In this document: positions 16,737 through 27,813 of the stretch, one piece after another
Layout: each line of letters opens with the position of its first letter
Numbering within the stretch: the stretch's first letter is position 1
Source of the DNA: Paraburkholderia acidicola
GTDB lineage: Bacteria; Pseudomonadota; Gammaproteobacteria; Burkholderiales; Burkholderiaceae
Length of the DNA: 64,000 nucleotides
Assembly (NCBI RefSeq): GCF_002362315.1
Contig: NZ_MTZV01000001.1
Coordinates: forward strand, 434,001-498,000
Direction: 5' to 3'
Translations under genes and position numbers: made by a program
Notes under the pieces: model-generated
What the model was told of the DNA's origin: nothing
What the model saw: the letters and a program-made list of their open reading frames with translations, nothing else
Database searches by the model: none

Positions 16737-17183
16737 ATGAGCATCATTGACAACAGAAAAGCCTTCTTCGATTACTTCATCGAAGACCGCTACGAAGCAG
16801 GGCTCGTGCTCGAGGGATGGGAGGTCAAGGCGCTGCGCGCCGGGCGCGGCCAGATCCGGGAAGGCTACGTGGTGATCCGTAACGGCGAGCTGTTCCTGAT
16901 CGGCGCGCACATCAGCCCATTGCCGGAAGCGTCGACCCACATTCACCCTGACCCGGTCCGCACCCGCAAGCTGCTGCTGCATGCGGAAGAAATCAGCAAG
17001 CTGATCGGCAAGGTCGAGCAGCGCGGCTACACGCTCGTTCCGCTGAACTTCCACTACAAGGGCGGCCGCGTCAAATGCGAAGTCGGTCTGGCGAAGGGCA
17101 AGAAGACGCACGACAAGCGCGATACCGAGAAAAAGCGCGACTGGGAACGCGAACGGGCGCGACTGATGCGCAATCCGACGTGA
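16737..17183 (+). CDS. smpB: SsrA-binding protein SmpB
   Basis: The 148-residue product binds tmRNA and brings it to stalled ribosomes for trans-translation. It has the OB-fold core with [37 protein letters not shown] and [20 protein letters not shown], then the basic C-terminal tail [20 protein letters not shown] that enters the mRNA channel. An AT-rich -10-like TAAAAT lies at 16698-16703. It ends 60 bp before a strong terminator. The tmRNA gene itself is not in this window. Confidence 0.97.
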   Translation: MSIIDNRKAFFDYFIEDRYEAGLVLEGWEVKALRAGRGQIREGYVVIRNGELFLIGAHISPLPEASTHIHPDPVRTRKLLLHAEEISKLIGKVEQRGYTLVPLNFHYKGGRVKCEVGLAKGKKTHDKRDTEKKRDWERERARLMRNPT

Positions 17184-17246
17184 GGGTCTGCCGCCGGCCG
17201 CACTGCGGCACGGTTGCCGTTATGGCCGCACAACCCCCCATCATGA

Positions 17247-17275
17247 AACGGGCCCGCAAATGCGGGCCCGTTGTC
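17247..17275 (+). terminator. Terminator of smpB
   Basis: The sequence AACGGGCCCGC, loop AAAT, GCGGGCCCGTT forms a long GC-rich stem followed by a T-rich stretch (TGTCTTTCT). It lies about 60 nt beyond the smpB stop. Confidence 0.85.
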
Positions 17276-17315
17276 TTTCTACCGGCTGAATCGCAGCCGC
17301 GTACCGTGTAGCCAG

Positions 17316-18245
17316 TTAGCGCACGTCTGTGCTCTTCCCCTTGTTCACAATGGTCAGCGCCGACGCGATCATCGTGCTCATATCCGCGAGATTGCCGGGG
17401 ACGATCAGCGTATTGCCCTGCTTCGCCAGATTGCCGAACGCATTGACGTACTGCTCCGCGACCTTCAGGTTCACCGCTTCCATACCGCCCTGCGACTGGA
17501 TCGCCGCCGCAATTTTCTGGATCGCCTGCGCATTCGCCTCGGCGACCGCGAGAATCGCCGACGCCTGACCCTGGGCCTGATTGATCGCGGCCTGCCGTTC
17601 GCCCTCGGACTTCTGGATCGACGCTTCCCGGCCGCCCGATGCGATATTGATCTGCTCCTGCTTACGCCCTTCCGATGCCGCAATCAGCGCGCGCTTTTCA
17701 CGCTCGGCGGTGATCTGCGCCTGCATCGCGTGGAGAATTTCCTTCGGCGGCGTCAGGTCCTTGATCTCGTAGCGCAACACCTTGACGCCCCAGTTCGCCG
17801 CCGCCTGGTCCAGCGACGACACGATGCTGTGATTGATGAAATCGCGTTCCTCGAAAGTCTTGTCGAGTTCGAGCTTGCCGATGACCGAGCGCAGCGTGGT
17901 CTGCGACAGCTGCGTGATCGCGAACACGAAATTGCTCGATCCGTACGACGCCTTCATTGCATCGGTGACCTGGAAGTACAGCACGCCATCTACCTGCAGC
18001 TGTGTGTTGTCGCGTGTGATACACACCTGGCTCGGCACTTCGAGCGGAATCTCCTTGAGCACGTGCTTGTAGGCGATCCGGTCGATGAACGGCAACACGA
18101 TGTTCAGACCCGGCGTCAGCGTGCCGTGATAGCGGCCGACCCGTTCGAGTACCCATGCATGCTGCTGCGGCACGATCTTGACGGTCTTCGCGATGAGCGT
18201 GAAGACGATGAGCAGCAGGATTACCCCGATGATGGTCAAATTCAT
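17316..18245 (-). CDS. SPFH/Band 7 (stomatin-like) membrane protein, QmcA type
   Basis: The 309-residue product has one N-terminal membrane helix (LTIIGVILLLIVFTLIA), an SPFH domain with VPQQHAWVLERVGRYHGTL and LPFIDRIAYKHVLKEIPLEV, and a long alanine/glutamine-rich coiled coil (about residues 185-270). These proteins form large rings in the inner membrane and are linked to protease control and membrane microdomains. It is close in length and domain order to E. coli QmcA (305). It follows an NfeD-type gene on the same strand, the usual SPFH-NfeD partnership. Confidence 0.9.
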   Translation of the reverse strand: MNLTIIGVILLLIVFTLIAKTVKIVPQQHAWVLERVGRYHGTLTPGLNIVLPFIDRIAYKHVLKEIPLEVPSQVCITRDNTQLQVDGVLYFQVTDAMKASYGSSNFVFAITQLSQTTLRSVIGKLELDKTFEERDFINHSIVSSLDQAAANWGVKVLRYEIKDLTPPKEILHAMQAQITAEREKRALIAASEGRKQEQINIASGGREASIQKSEGERQAAINQAQGQASAILAVAEANAQAIQKIAAAIQSQGGMEAVNLKVAEQYVNAFGNLAKQGNTLIVPGNLADMSTMIASALTIVNKGKSTDVR

Positions 18246-18312
18246 GGCTGTACCTCAGTAGTTCGAATAATGGTTCGCCAGCAAGCCGCAGCTGCACCGG
18301 CGAATCTTGCTA

Positions 18313-18759
18313 TCACACCTGTTCGGGCTGCTTTCGCGCCGCCACGATCAGACGGCTGCCTTGCAGTGCAGTGATCTCGTAGAGCCGCGCGTCTTCGGGC
18401 TCACCCGGCGCAAGCTCGACGTCCCATTGCGCACCGCGGTAATTCGTTCGCGCGCGGCGATCATGCCATTCGGTGACCGTCACTGTGGCACCGATGTCGA
18501 GATTCACATCCGGATTCGAAGCAGCATCGATACGTGTACGTCGACCGCCGAAACGCGAGCGGCGCAGCAAGATCACCGCGACCAGCGCCACCACCGCCCC
18601 GCACGTGAACTGCCAGTGCGGCGCAGCGCCAGCCCAGTGCGCCAGCGCGCCGGCCACACAGCCCAGCGCGATCATCAACAGATAGAACGTGCCGCTCAGC
18701 AACTCCAGCACGAGGAGCGCGCCCGCTGCGCCCCACCACCACAGTGCGCCTATCTCCAC
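18313..18759 (-). CDS. NfeD-family membrane protein
   Basis: The 148-residue product has an N-terminal pair of hydrophobic segments (IGALWWWGAAGALLVLELLS and further helices to about residue 65) and a C-terminal OB-fold NfeD domain (IGATVTVTEWHDRRARTNYR through ALQGSRLIVA). NfeD proteins work with SPFH proteins such as the downstream gene. I chose the GTG at 18759 because GGGAG lies 6 nt upstream; a TTG at 18777 is in frame but sits at the edge of the ppsA terminator. It resembles E. coli YbbJ, the partner of QmcA. Confidence 0.82.
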   Translation of the reverse strand: MEIGALWWWGAAGALLVLELLSGTFYLLMIALGCVAGALAHWAGAAPHWQFTCGAVVALVAVILLRRSRFGGRRTRIDAASNPDVNLDIGATVTVTEWHDRRARTNYRGAQWDVELAPGEPEDARLYEITALQGSRLIVAARKQPEQV

Positions 18760-18770
18760 ATCGGTCTCCC

Positions 18771-18801
18771 AAAACAAAACACCCCGGCTCTACCGGGGTG
18801 T
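18771..18801 (-). terminator. Terminator of ppsA
   Basis: On the minus strand ACACCCCGG, a five-base loop and CCGGGGTGT form a 9-bp stem followed by TTTTGTTTT. It lies about 105 nt past the ppsA stop and immediately before the NfeD start, separating the two transcription units. Confidence 0.85.
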
Positions 18802-18906
18802 TTATAGCACGAACCACATCTTATTTTGTGGTCGTGAATGGCGGCGTGTTACTGCCCGTCGCCTTACGCGACATCTTGCCGCGTACAGTTCATCACCTGA
18901 TCGTAC

Positions 18907-21312
18907 TCAGCGTGCACTCGACTTTGCCAGCGCCTGCCACGTTTCGATGATCGTGTCGGGATTCAGCGAGATCGAAGCGATGCCCTCATCGGTCAGCCAT
19001 TGCGCGAAGTCCGGATGATCCGACGGGCCCTGGCCGCAGATGCCGACATACTTGTTCAGCCGCAGACAGGTTTCGATCGCACGTTTGAGCATGAACTTGA
19101 CGGCCGGGTCGCGTTCGTCGAAATCGACGGCTAGCAGCTCCATGCCGGAGTCGCGATCGAGGCCCAGCGTCAGCTGCGTCAGGTCGTTCGAACCGATCGA
19201 GAAACCGTCGAAGAATTGCAGGAATTCTTCGGCAAGAATCGCGTTCGACGGCACTTCGCACATCATGATCAGGCGCAGGCCCTTCTCGCCGCGCTTCAGC
19301 CCGAACTTCTCAAGCAGACCAACCACGCGTTCCGCCTGCTTCAGCGTCCGCACGAACGGCACCATGATCTCGACGTTGTCGAGGCCCATTTCTTCGCGCA
19401 CCTTCTTCAACGCGATGCATTCCATGTGGAACGCTTCGGCGAAGTCTTCAGCGATGTAACGCGATGCGCCACGGAAGCCGAGCATCGGATTTTCTTCGTC
19501 CGGCTCGTAACGCGAACCGCCGATCAGCTTCTTGTACTCGTTCGACTTGAAGTCCGACAGACGCACGATAACGGGCTTCGGATAGAACGCCGCCGCGATC
19601 GTCGCAATCCCTTCGGTCAGCTTGTCGACGTAGAACGCACGCGGCGATGCGTGACCGCGCGCAACGCTTTCGACCGCTTTCTTCAGGTCCTGATCGATGT
19701 GCGGATACTCGAGAATCGCCTTCGGGTGAACGCCGATGTTGTTGTTGATGATGAACTCGAGCCGCGCGAGACCGACGCCTGCGTTAGGCAGGTGCGAGAA
19801 ATCGAACGCGAGTTGCGGATTGCCGACGTTCATCATGATCTTCACCGGGATCGGCGGCAGCTCGCCGCGCTGAACTTCGGTGATTTCGGTTTCGAGCAGG
19901 CCGTCGTAGATCTTGCCTTCATCGCCTTCCGCGCACGACACGGTGACGAGCGCGCCGTCCTTCAGCAGATCCGTCGCATCGCCGCAACCGACCACCGCCG
20001 GCACACCCAGTTCGCGCGCGATGATCGCCGCGTGGCAGGTACGTCCACCGCGATTCGTGACGATCGCCGATGCACGCTTCATCACCGGCTCCCAGTTCGG
20101 GTCGGTCATGTCCGCGACCAGCACGTCGCCGGGCTGCACACGCTCCATCTCCGACGGATCGTGAATCACGCGCACGGGGCCCGCGCCAATCTTCTGGCCG
20201 ATTGCGCGGCCGGTGACGATGACCTGCGACTGGCCCTTCAGCTTGAAGCGCTGTTCAGCCTTGCCTGCGGCCTGGCTCTTCACCGTTTCAGGACGTGCCT
20301 GCAGGATGAAGATCTTGCCGTCGCGGCCGTCCTTGCCCCATTCGATATCCATCGGGCGCTGGTAATGCTGCTCGATGATCACCGCGTACTTCGCGAGTTC
20401 GATCACGTCTTCATCAGTGATCGAAAAACGGTTGCGCTGTTCGTGTGCGACATCGACGGTCTTCACGCGGCCCGCTTCGCCGGCCTTCGTGAATTCCATC
20501 TTGATCAGCTTCGAGCCGATCGAGCGACGGATGATCGGGTATTTGCCTTGCGCGAGCGTGGTCTTGAAGACGTAGAACTCGTCCGGATTCACGGCGCCCT
20601 GCACGACCGTCTCGCCGAGACCGTAGCTCGACGTGATGAACACGGCGTCCTTGAAGCCGGACTCGGTGTCGAGCGTGAACATCACGCCGGCAGCACCGAC
20701 GTCCGAGCGAACCATCCGCTGCACACCCGCCGACAACGCGACTTCAGCGTGCGTGAAGCCCTTGTGGACGCGGTAGGAAATCGCGCGGTCGTTGTACAGC
20801 GACGCGAACACGTGCTTCATACGATCGAGCACGTCTTCGATACCGACGACGTTCAGATAGCTCTCCTGCTGGCCCGCGAACGAAGCGTCCGGCAGATCTT
20901 CCGCCGTGGCCGACGAGCGGACCGCGAACGACAGTTCTTCCGGCGAGCTTTGCTTGAGCGTGTCGAAACCGACGCGGATCTCCTCTTCGAGGCGCGGTTG
21001 CAGCGGCGCGTCGACGATCCATTGACGGATTTCCTTGCCCGCTTCGGCGAGCGCTTTCACGTCGTCGACATCGAGCGTTTCGAGACGTTTGGCGATGCGT
21101 TCGGTCAGTGTGTTGTGATGCAGGAAATCGCGGAAAGCGAGTGCGGTGGTCGCGAAACCGGTCGGCACGCGCACACCTGCTTGCGCGAGCTGACTGATCA
21201 TCTCGCCAAGCGACGCGTTCTTGCCACCGACGATTTCCACGTCGGTCATCCGCAACTGCTCGAACGGAATTACATACGCCTGATCCTTTGCGACGTTAAC
21301 AGCGTTAGTCAT
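18907..21312 (-). CDS. ppsA: Phosphoenolpyruvate synthase
   Basis: The 801-residue product makes phosphoenolpyruvate from pyruvate and ATP for gluconeogenesis. It has the N-terminal ATP-grasp domain ([15 protein letters not shown] near residue 30; [20 protein letters not shown] near 130-148), the phosphohistidine domain with His427 in [15 protein letters not shown], and the C-terminal barrel with [17 protein letters not shown] and [11 protein letters not shown] start it at the ATG at 21312 ([10 protein letters not shown]), which matches family length; the frame is open further upstream. It is divergent from ppsR, which encodes its regulatory kinase/phosphorylase. Confidence 0.97.
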   Translation of the reverse strand: MTNAVNVAKDQAYVIPFEQLRMTDVEIVGGKNASLGEMISQLAQAGVRVPTGFATTALAFRDFLHHNTLTERIAKRLETLDVDDVKALAEAGKEIRQWIVDAPLQPRLEEEIRVGFDTLKQSSPEELSFAVRSSATAEDLPDASFAGQQESYLNVVGIEDVLDRMKHVFASLYNDRAISYRVHKGFTHAEVALSAGVQRMVRSDVGAAGVMFTLDTESGFKDAVFITSSYGLGETVVQGAVNPDEFYVFKTTLAQGKYPIIRRSIGSKLIKMEFTKAGEAGRVKTVDVAHEQRNRFSITDEDVIELAKYAVIIEQHYQRPMDIEWGKDGRDGKIFILQARPETVKSQAAGKAEQRFKLKGQSQVIVTGRAIGQKIGAGPVRVIHDPSEMERVQPGDVLVADMTDPNWEPVMKRASAIVTNRGGRTCHAAIIARELGVPAVVGCGDATDLLKDGALVTVSCAEGDEGKIYDGLLETEITEVQRGELPPIPVKIMMNVGNPQLAFDFSHLPNAGVGLARLEFIINNNIGVHPKAILEYPHIDQDLKKAVESVARGHASPRAFYVDKLTEGIATIAAAFYPKPVIVRLSDFKSNEYKKLIGGSRYEPDEENPMLGFRGASRYIAEDFAEAFHMECIALKKVREEMGLDNVEIMVPFVRTLKQAERVVGLLEKFGLKRGEKGLRLIMMCEVPSNAILAEEFLQFFDGFSIGSNDLTQLTLGLDRDSGMELLAVDFDERDPAVKFMLKRAIETCLRLNKYVGICGQGPSDHPDFAQWLTDEGIASISLNPDTIIETWQALAKSSAR

Positions 21313-21672
21313 ACAAGCCCCTAAGTGTGGAAGAAATACACGGCTGCGCAAGTGGGCTTGAACGCGTGCGCTTATAAGAAGCGGTCGACGCGCCTTGCAC
21401 AACCTGTTGGAGAAGCAATCGCTTTGCTCTACGACCCGAGTGAGGCCGGAGCGCAACAAAAACGGAAATTTCGACGCTTTTGGAAGCAAACCGCGCAAAT
21501 TACCGGCAAAAAGAACGGTGTTAGCCGAATATGGGCAGCGGTTCGCCTGCAATTGCTTATCCAACAAGTTGCCGCTATTCTACCGTGCCGACTCCTGAAA
21601 TGTGACAGTCGGACGAGAATTGCGCCTCGAAATTCCGCGCGCTTACACGCATTTACGTTTTTCCACCCGCCG
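21313..21672. other. Divergent ppsA-ppsR intergenic region
   Basis: These 360 bp hold the control region for both genes. On the minus strand a -10-like TATAAG lies at 21376-21371, about 60 nt upstream of ppsA, with only a weak -35. I see no clear promoter toward ppsR and no obvious perfect operator. The open frames across it are extensions of the flanking genes and look non-coding. Confidence 0.45.
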
Positions 21673-22488
21673 ATGCCGCCCACCGTATTCATCGTCTCCG
21701 ACGGTACCGGGATCACTGCCGAAACCTTCGCGCATTCGATCCTCTCCCAGTTCGACCAGAAATTCCGCCTGGTTCGCGTGCCGTTCGTCGACTCGACGGA
21801 AAAGGCGTATGCGACGCTCGAAAAGATCAACGAGGCGGGCCAGGTTGAAGGGCGGCGGCCAATCGTGTTCACGACGCTCGTCAACAGCGCGTCGAACCAG
21901 ATCGTCAAAGGCTCGAACGCGCTCGTGCTCGACATGTTCCAGACCTTCGTCGAACCGCTCGAACAGGAACTGGAGCTGAAGTCGAGCCACGCGATGGGCC
22001 GCGGCCACCAGAACGCCGACACCGAGGAATACAAGAACCGCATCGAGGCGATCAACTTCTCGCTCGCACACGACGACGGCCAGTCGAACCGCAATCTCGC
22101 CGATGCGGACGTGATTCTCGTGGGCGTATCGCGCAGCGGCAAGACACCGACGAGCCTGTACCTCGCGATGCAATACGGTGTGAAGGCGGCCAACTATCCG
22201 CTGATTCCCGAAGACTTCGAGCGCGGCAAACTGCCTACACCGTTGCTGGCGCACCGCCAGAAGATGTTCGGGCTATCGATCGATCCGCAGCGGCTTTCGG
22301 AAATTCGCAACGAGCGCCGGCCCGGCAGCAAGTACGCGGCGCTCGAAAACTGTCGCTACGAGATCAATGAGGCGGAGGGGATGATGCGACGCGAGAGCGT
22401 CAAGTGGTTGTCGTCGACGCACAAGTCGATCGAAGAAATCGCGACGACGATCCTGCAGGAAATCAAGCTCGACAAACCGGCGTACTAG
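21673..22488 (+). CDS. ppsR: PEP synthase regulatory protein (bifunctional kinase/pyrophosphorylase, DUF299)
   Basis: The 271-residue product controls PEP synthase by ADP-dependent phosphorylation and Pi-dependent dephosphorylation of a threonine next to its catalytic histidine. It has the family start [20 protein letters not shown] and the P-loop-like [16 protein letters not shown] near residue 155. Length is close to E. coli PpsR (277). The ATG at 21673 is chosen because the family start follows directly; the frame is open upstream to 21325 but that stretch lacks resemblance. It stands head to head with its target gene ppsA. Confidence 0.95.
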   Translation: MPPTVFIVSDGTGITAETFAHSILSQFDQKFRLVRVPFVDSTEKAYATLEKINEAGQVEGRRPIVFTTLVNSASNQIVKGSNALVLDMFQTFVEPLEQELELKSSHAMGRGHQNADTEEYKNRIEAINFSLAHDDGQSNRNLADADVILVGVSRSGKTPTSLYLAMQYGVKAANYPLIPEDFERGKLPTPLLAHRQKMFGLSIDPQRLSEIRNERRPGSKYAALENCRYEINEAEGMMRRESVKWLSSTHKSIEEIATTILQEIKLDKPAY

Positions 22489-22503
22489 CGCCCAAACAAT
22501 GAC

Positions 22504-23286
22504 TCAGACAGCGCGCTGCTGCCGGCATTGCTCGAACAGGCATATCGCGGCAGCCGCTGCAACGTTCAGCGACTCCATACCGCCCGGCTGAGGGATCGTC
22601 ACGCGGCGTGTGTGCGCATCGCGCCACGGCGCCGAGACACCCGCCCCTTCATTGCCGAACACCCATGCAAGCGGTCCCGACAGGTCCGTGTCATAGATCG
22701 CGTCGGCACCGTGCGAATCGGTCATCACGGCAGGCACTGCAAGCCGCTCGATCAGCGCCGGCGCCTCGACATCTTCATGGATTTGCAGCAGGAAATGCGC
22801 GCCCATTCCCGAGCGCAGCACCTTCGACGACCAAGCATACGCGGTACCTGGCGCACAGAACACATGGGCCACGCCGGCCGCCGCCGCACTGCGCAGGATC
22901 GAGCCGACGTTGCCTGCATCCTGCACGCCGTCGAGCACAACGCAGGTCTGTGTCACACGCTCGGGCAACGGTGCAACGAGCCGCTCGACCAGCAGCAGCA
23001 TCCCTACCCCGTTCACGACATTCGACAGTTGCCCGAATAACGCGTCCGGCAGCGTCACGACGCGCTGTTCATCGATCCGCCCAACGATCGCCTGCGCTTC
23101 GACGTGATGCAGCGCGCCTTCGGTCACGATGCAGGTTTCCGGCTGCCCGGCTACGTCGAGATACGCACTCGCGAGATGAAACCCTTCGAGCAGCGCATGC
23201 CCACTACGGCGCTGCTGATGCGTCGAACCGGCCAGCGTCTTCAGACGTTTGTAGAGCGGATTGTCCCGCGACGTGATGGCTTTCAC
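22504..23286 (-). CDS. TrmH/SpoU-family RNA 2'-O-methyltransferase
   Basis: The 260-residue product has an N-terminal substrate-binding region (MKAITSRDNPLYKRLKTL) and the knotted SPOUT domain with the three SpoU motifs: LDGVQDAGNVGSILRSAAAA near residue 120, AWVFGNEGAGVS near 210 and RVTIPQPGGMESLNVAAAAA near 230. It methylates a ribose in rRNA or tRNA; RlmB-like activity on 23S rRNA is plausible but the exact target is not visible. It lies downstream of rnhB on the same strand, at the end of the long lipid A gene block. Confidence 0.9.
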   Translation of the reverse strand: MKAITSRDNPLYKRLKTLAGSTHQQRRSGHALLEGFHLASAYLDVAGQPETCIVTEGALHHVEAQAIVGRIDEQRVVTLPDALFGQLSNVVNGVGMLLLVERLVAPLPERVTQTCVVLDGVQDAGNVGSILRSAAAAGVAHVFCAPGTAYAWSSKVLRSGMGAHFLLQIHEDVEAPALIERLAVPAVMTDSHGADAIYDTDLSGPLAWVFGNEGAGVSAPWRDAHTRRVTIPQPGGMESLNVAAAAAICLFEQCRQQRAV

Positions 23287-23343
23287 AGGCAGCGCAAACG
23301 GTAGGAAACGACAGGAATAGAAAAACCGCCGATGGCGGCGGGA

Positions 23344-24048
23344 TCAGAAAGGCGCTTCGTCGGGCGCCTGCGCCGCGACGGGCGCGACAACGCGGCCACC
23401 GAAGCGCAGATGCGCTTCACGCACCGGTGCAAACGAGCGCCGGTGATGCTCGCACGGCCCATGCTCGCGCAGCGCCGCGAGATGCTGCGGCGTGCCGTAG
23501 CCAGCATGCGCATCGAAACCGTAGTACGGAAAAGTTTGATGCAACTCGAGCAGCATCCGGTCGCGCGTGACCTTCGCCAGAATCGATGCCGCCGAAATGC
23601 TCGGCACCAGCGCATCGCCGCCGACAATCGCCTCGCTGCGCACATTCAGCACCGGACAGCGATTGCCATCGATCTTCGCGAGCGTGGGTACGATCTTCAG
23701 GCCTTCGACGGCACGCTTCATCGCGAGCATCGTGGCGTGCAGGATGTTGAGCGTATCGATTTCTTCGACCGAGGCGGATGCGACGCACCAGGCCAGCGCG
23801 TGTTCGACGATCTTGGCGTACAACTCTTCGCGCTTTTTCGCGCTCAGTACCTTCGAATCGTCGAGCCCGAGGATGCGATGCTGCGGATCGAGGATCACTG
23901 CGGCCGCAACCACCGGCCCGGCGAGCGGTCCGCGCCCTGCTTCGTCGACGCCGCAAACCAGCTCGTCAGGCGAGTCGAAGGCGAGCCCACTCTGCTCCGC
24001 GACCGCTGCCGTAGCGGAGCGTCGGCGCGCAGGCCGGGTAGCCGTCAC
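23344..24048 (-). CDS. rnhB: Ribonuclease HII
   Basis: The 234-residue product removes RNA from RNA-DNA hybrids and single ribonucleotides from DNA. The metal-binding D-E-G motif is Asp35-Glu36 with Gly39 in [16 protein letters not shown], followed by [19 protein letters not shown] and the C-terminal [11 protein letters not shown]. The first 25 residues are a variable leader. Its start overlaps the lpxB stop by 4 bp, the lpxB-rnhB order common in proteobacteria. Confidence 0.96.
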   Translation of the reverse strand: MTATRPARRRSATAAVAEQSGLAFDSPDELVCGVDEAGRGPLAGPVVAAAVILDPQHRILGLDDSKVLSAKKREELYAKIVEHALAWCVASASVEEIDTLNILHATMLAMKRAVEGLKIVPTLAKIDGNRCPVLNVRSEAIVGGDALVPSISAASILAKVTRDRMLLELHQTFPYYGFDAHAGYGTPQHLAALREHGPCEHHRRSFAPVREAHLRFGGRVVAPVAAQAPDEAPF

Positions 24049-25223
24049 CGCGACACCCTGCGTGCGCCGAGCACGCTCACGACGGCTTCTGCCGCACGCT
24101 GCGCGGTGTTCTGCCTCAACACGTGATGCATCTCCGTGAAAATTTCCGTCAGCGTGCGTCGGTTCGTTTCGTCGCGCAGCTGCTGTAGCGTCGCGTCGGC
24201 GAGCGCTTCGGGTGTCGCGAAGTGCTGCAGGATTTCCGGCACCACGAAGCGGCCAGCCAGAATATTCGGCAGCCCGACATACGGCAGATAGCCCTGGCGA
24301 CGCATGATCTGCCCGGTCAACCAGGGCACCTTGTACGAGATCACCATCGGTTTTTTCAACAGCGCCGCTTCGAGCGTCACGGTGCCGCTCTTGACGAGAA
24401 TCGCGTCGGCCGCGGTCATCGCCAGTTGCGACTGGCCTTCGGTGAGCGTCAGCGCAAGCTGCGGATGCGCATCGACGAGCGGCTGCAACTGCGCGCGCAG
24501 CGTCGGCGTAGCCGCTGGCATCACGAAGCGCACACCCGGTTCGCGCTGCTGCATCAGTGCCATCGCCGCGAAGAACGTCGGGCCGATCAAATCGATTTCC
24601 GAGCGCCGGCTGCCCGGCAGCACGGCGATCACCGGCCCGCTTTCCGGCAGCCCGAGTGTGCGGCGCGCACCAGCGGTATCGGGTTCGAGCGGGATTTCAT
24701 CAGCAAGCGGATGGCCGACGTACGTCGCGGCAACACCGGCCTTTTCGAGCAGTGCGGTTTCGAATGGAAACACGCACAGCATGTGGTCGACGGCTTTGGC
24801 GATCTTCTTGATCCGGCCGCCGCGCCACGCCCAGATCGACGGACAGACGAAGTGAATGGTCGGAATGCCCGCGTCTCGCAGGGCATGTTCGAGGCTGAAG
24901 TTGAAATCGGGCGCATCGACGCCGATGAACACATCGGGCGGTTCAGCGAGCAGTTGGCGCTTCAGGTCGTTACGGATGCCGAGAATTTCGGGGATGTGTT
25001 TGAGCACTTCGACATAGCCGCGCACCGTCAGCTTTTCCAGTGGCCAGTGCGCGTCGAAGCCGGCTGCGGTCATGCGCGGACCGCCAATGCCGTAGTACTG
25101 CGTACCCTCGGGCAGGCGACTCGCCAGCCCGTCGAGCAGCGACGCTGCAAGCAGGTCGCCGGACGGCTCGCCGGCCACCATGGCGAGCCGCGGGGAACGA
25201 AAAGGACCCGGTTGCAGTGCCAT
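24045..25223 (-). CDS. lpxB: Lipid-A-disaccharide synthase
   Basis: The 392-residue GT19 glycosyltransferase joins UDP-2,3-diacylglucosamine and lipid X to make the lipid A disaccharide at the inner membrane. Recognised segments are [20 protein letters not shown] at the start, [31 protein letters not shown] and [19 protein letters not shown]. Length fits the family (380-390). It lies 3 bp behind lpxA and overlaps rnhB. Confidence 0.97.
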   Translation of the reverse strand: MALQPGPFRSPRLAMVAGEPSGDLLAASLLDGLASRLPEGTQYYGIGGPRMTAAGFDAHWPLEKLTVRGYVEVLKHIPEILGIRNDLKRQLLAEPPDVFIGVDAPDFNFSLEHALRDAGIPTIHFVCPSIWAWRGGRIKKIAKAVDHMLCVFPFETALLEKAGVAATYVGHPLADEIPLEPDTAGARRTLGLPESGPVIAVLPGSRRSEIDLIGPTFFAAMALMQQREPGVRFVMPAATPTLRAQLQPLVDAHPQLALTLTEGQSQLAMTAADAILVKSGTVTLEAALLKKPMVISYKVPWLTGQIMRRQGYLPYVGLPNILAGRFVVPEILQHFATPEALADATLQQLRDETNRRTLTEIFTEMHHVLRQNTAQRAAEAVVSVLGARRVSR

Positions 25224-25226
25224 CGC

Positions 25227-26015
25227 CTAGCGGATGATGCCGCGTTGCGAGACTTCGACGAAGTCGGCAAACGCCTTCACGGGCTCATCGCCATCGCCGC
25301 CCGCTGAGGCGAGTTCGCGCAACTGCACTTTCGCCTCTTCGAGCGACAGGCCGTTCTTGTACAGCACGCGGTACGCCGTGCGTAGCGCGGAAATCGCATC
25401 CGGAGAGAAGCCGCGGCGACGCAGCCCTTCGACGTTGATGCCGTGCGGCTCCGCCTTGTTGCCCGCGGCAATCACGAACGGCGGGACGTCCTGCACGAGT
25501 GCCGACGCGCCGCCCAGCATCGAATGCGCACCGATGCGCACGAACTGATGCACGCCCGACATGCCACCGATGATCGCGAAATCGCCGATCGTCACGTGTC
25601 CGGCCATCTGCGCATTGCTCGACAGGATCACGTTGCTGCCGACATGACAGTCGTGCCCGATGTGCACGTACGCCATGATCCAGTTGTCGTCGCCGAGCGT
25701 CGTCACGCCGCCGTCCTGCACGGTGCCGGTGTGGATCGTCGTGAATTCGCGGATCGTGTTGCGGTGACCGATCTCGAGCCGCGTCGGCTCGTCCTTGTAC
25801 TTCATGTCCTGCGGCCGTCCACCGACCGAGGCATAGTGACCGATGCGGTTGTCCTCGCCGATCGTCGTATGACCTTCGATCACGCTATGCGAGCCGATCG
25901 TCGTGCGTGCGCCAATCGTCACGTGAGCGCCGACGATCGCATAGGGTCCGATTTCGACCGTTTCGTCGAGCGTTGCACCCGGCTCGACGATCGCAGTGGG
26001 ATGAATCCTGCTCAT
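25227..26015 (-). CDS. lpxA: UDP-N-acetylglucosamine acyltransferase
   Basis: The 262-residue product adds a 3-hydroxyacyl chain to UDP-GlcNAc, the first step of lipid A synthesis. It is built of left-handed beta-helix hexapeptide repeats ([20 protein letters not shown] onward) with the [16 protein letters not shown] segment, and ends in an alpha-helical domain. Family length is 262, identical to E. coli LpxA. It follows fabZ by 100 bp and precedes lpxB by 3 bp. Confidence 0.97.
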   Translation of the reverse strand: MSRIHPTAIVEPGATLDETVEIGPYAIVGAHVTIGARTTIGSHSVIEGHTTIGEDNRIGHYASVGGRPQDMKYKDEPTRLEIGHRNTIREFTTIHTGTVQDGGVTTLGDDNWIMAYVHIGHDCHVGSNVILSSNAQMAGHVTIGDFAIIGGMSGVHQFVRIGAHSMLGGASALVQDVPPFVIAAGNKAEPHGINVEGLRRRGFSPDAISALRTAYRVLYKNGLSLEEAKVQLRELASAGGDGDEPVKAFADFVEVSQRGIIR

Positions 26016-26115
26016 GCGTCCTCGCTACTGTTGCCGTTGGGTTGTCTCGAAGCCGCTCTGCCACCCTGCCGCTTCTCGCGCCGGCGGCATCCGCCTGCCG
26101 GCATCGACAACGAAA

Positions 26116-26583
26116 TTACTGACTGTCGCTATCCGACTGCCGGACCGCGCACATCAGGTCGGCTTCCGCCGCCACCACACCGTCCACTTCCGCGCGCGCC
26201 TTGAACTTCCAGATGCCGCGCATGTGCCGCTCGAGTGTTGCGTGCAGCATCAGCTGGTCGCCCGGCTCGACGATGCGCTTGAAGCGCGCGTTGTCGATGC
26301 CGACGAACAGATACAGCGTGCTCTCGGGATCGTGCGGTTCTTCCGAGAACGTCAGAAGCGCGGCCGTCTGGGCCAGCGCCTCGAGGATCAGCACGCCCGG
26401 CATCACCGGACGCTTCGGAAAGTGCCCCGTGAAGTACGGCTCGTTGATCGTCACGTTCTTCAGCGCCTTGATGCTCTTGTGAGGCTCGAGTTCGAGCACC
26501 CGGTCCACCAGCAGGATCGGATAGCGGTGCGGCAGTAGCGTGAGAATCTTGTGGATGTCGAGATTGATTTTTTCGGTGCTCAT
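26116..26583 (-). CDS. fabZ: 3-hydroxyacyl-[acyl-carrier-protein] dehydratase
   Basis: The 155-residue hot-dog protein dehydrates 3-hydroxyacyl-ACP in fatty acid elongation and competes with LpxA for the same substrate. It has [18 protein letters not shown], and the catalytic His54 and Glu68 lie in [21 protein letters not shown] use the ATG at 26583; an in-frame ATG at 26598 would add five residues. It sits between lpxD and lpxA as in many proteobacteria. Confidence 0.96.
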   Translation of the reverse strand: MSTEKINLDIHKILTLLPHRYPILLVDRVLELEPHKSIKALKNVTINEPYFTGHFPKRPVMPGVLILEALAQTAALLTFSEEPHDPESTLYLFVGIDNARFKRIVEPGDQLMLHATLERHMRGIWKFKARAEVDGVVAAEADLMCAVRQSDSDSQ

Positions 26584-26691
26584 GGTGTTTCTGCTCACGC
26601 GTGAATCGCGCGACGATGACTGCGGATGCTGGTGCAGGGAGGTTGGTCACACAAGCTGCGGCCGGTCTCCTGTTCCAGCCGCCGCATGGCT

Positions 26692-27771
26692 TTACGCCTT
26701 GTCCGTTGAGGCGTGGGCGGCCGTGGCCGCTTCGAGCGCCTTGATGCGGTCTCGTAGCTTGTCGAGGTTGCGCATTATCGCAGCACTCCGGTTCCAGTCG
26801 GCGTGGTCGACGGCCGGGAACGCGCTCGTGTACATGCCGGGTTTCAGCAGCGATTTCGACACGCCCGACTTCGCCGTGACGATCACGTAATCGGCCAGCG
26901 TGACGTGGCCCGCAATGCCCACCGCGCCACCGATCATGCAGTGCCGGCCGATCGTCGTGCTGCCGGCAATCCCGGCACAGCCGGCGATCACCGTATAGGC
27001 TCCGACCTTGCAGTTGTGGCCGATCTGCACGAGATTATCGATCTTCACGCACTCTTCGATCACCGTATCGGCCATCGCGCCGCGGTCGATCGTCGTGTTC
27101 GCGCCAATTTCGACGTCCGGCCCGATCGACACGCCGCCCACCTGCGGAATCTTCACCCAGTTGCCGGTACGCGCGTCGCCTTCGCCCACGAAGTCGGGGG
27201 CAAAGCCAAAGCCGTCCGAGCCGATCACCGCGCCGGCGTGCACGATGATCCGGTCGCCGAGCTTGCAGCCGTGGTACACGGTCACGTTCGGGTACAGATG
27301 CGCACCCGCACCAATCTGCGTGCCGCGCCCGATAAACACGTTCGCATCAAGCCGCACACGCTCACCGATCACCACACCGGCTTCGACCGTCACGTTCGGC
27401 CCGATCACCGCGCTGGCCGCGATCTGCGCCGATGGATCGACGGTTGCGCCGGGATGCACACCGGGTACGGGCTTCGGTGCGGCGAGATCGATGAAAGTCT
27501 GGGCGATACGCGCGAAATACGCGTAGGGATTCGGTGTGACGATAAAGTTGCGGCCCTCGCGCGACGCGAGTTTCGCGAGGTCGTCGGCATTGATCAACAC
27601 AGCGCCCGCGCGCGTGCTCTCGACCTGCGACAGATACTTCGGGTTCGCGAGGAACGCCAGCTGGTCGGGAGCGGCCTGATCGAGCGGCGCAAGACTGCCG
27701 ACCCGGTGCGAAGCGTCGCCGACGACTTCACCGCCGAACTGCCCAACGATGTCCTCGAGCGTAAATGCCAT
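26692..27771 (-). CDS. lpxD: UDP-3-O-acylglucosamine N-acyltransferase
   Basis: The 359-residue product adds the second 3-hydroxyacyl chain in lipid A synthesis. It has an N-terminal uridine-binding domain ([37 protein letters not shown]), a long hexapeptide left-handed beta-helix including [18 protein letters not shown] and [20 protein letters not shown], and a C-terminal helix ([17 protein letters not shown]). It lies between ompH/skp and fabZ. Confidence 0.97.
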   Translation of the reverse strand: MAFTLEDIVGQFGGEVVGDASHRVGSLAPLDQAAPDQLAFLANPKYLSQVESTRAGAVLINADDLAKLASREGRNFIVTPNPYAYFARIAQTFIDLAAPKPVPGVHPGATVDPSAQIAASAVIGPNVTVEAGVVIGERVRLDANVFIGRGTQIGAGAHLYPNVTVYHGCKLGDRIIVHAGAVIGSDGFGFAPDFVGEGDARTGNWVKIPQVGGVSIGPDVEIGANTTIDRGAMADTVIEECVKIDNLVQIGHNCKVGAYTVIAGCAGIAGSTTIGRHCMIGGAVGIAGHVTLADYVIVTAKSGVSKSLLKPGMYTSAFPAVDHADWNRSAAIMRNLDKLRDRIKALEAATAAHASTDKA

Positions 27772-27813
27772 GCGTGTGCTGCTCCTGCTGTTCAGTGAAT
27801 CCCGGTTCGACGC

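Noticed and set aside
19216..21324. 702-codon open frame antisense to ppsA
   Set aside because: GC-rich third positions remove stops on the opposite strand. The ppsA reading is a full-length conserved enzyme with its active residues.
21325..21672. N-terminal extension of ppsR covering the intergenic region
   Set aside because: The family start ([14 protein letters not shown]) follows the ATG at 21673; the upstream part looks like promoter sequence.
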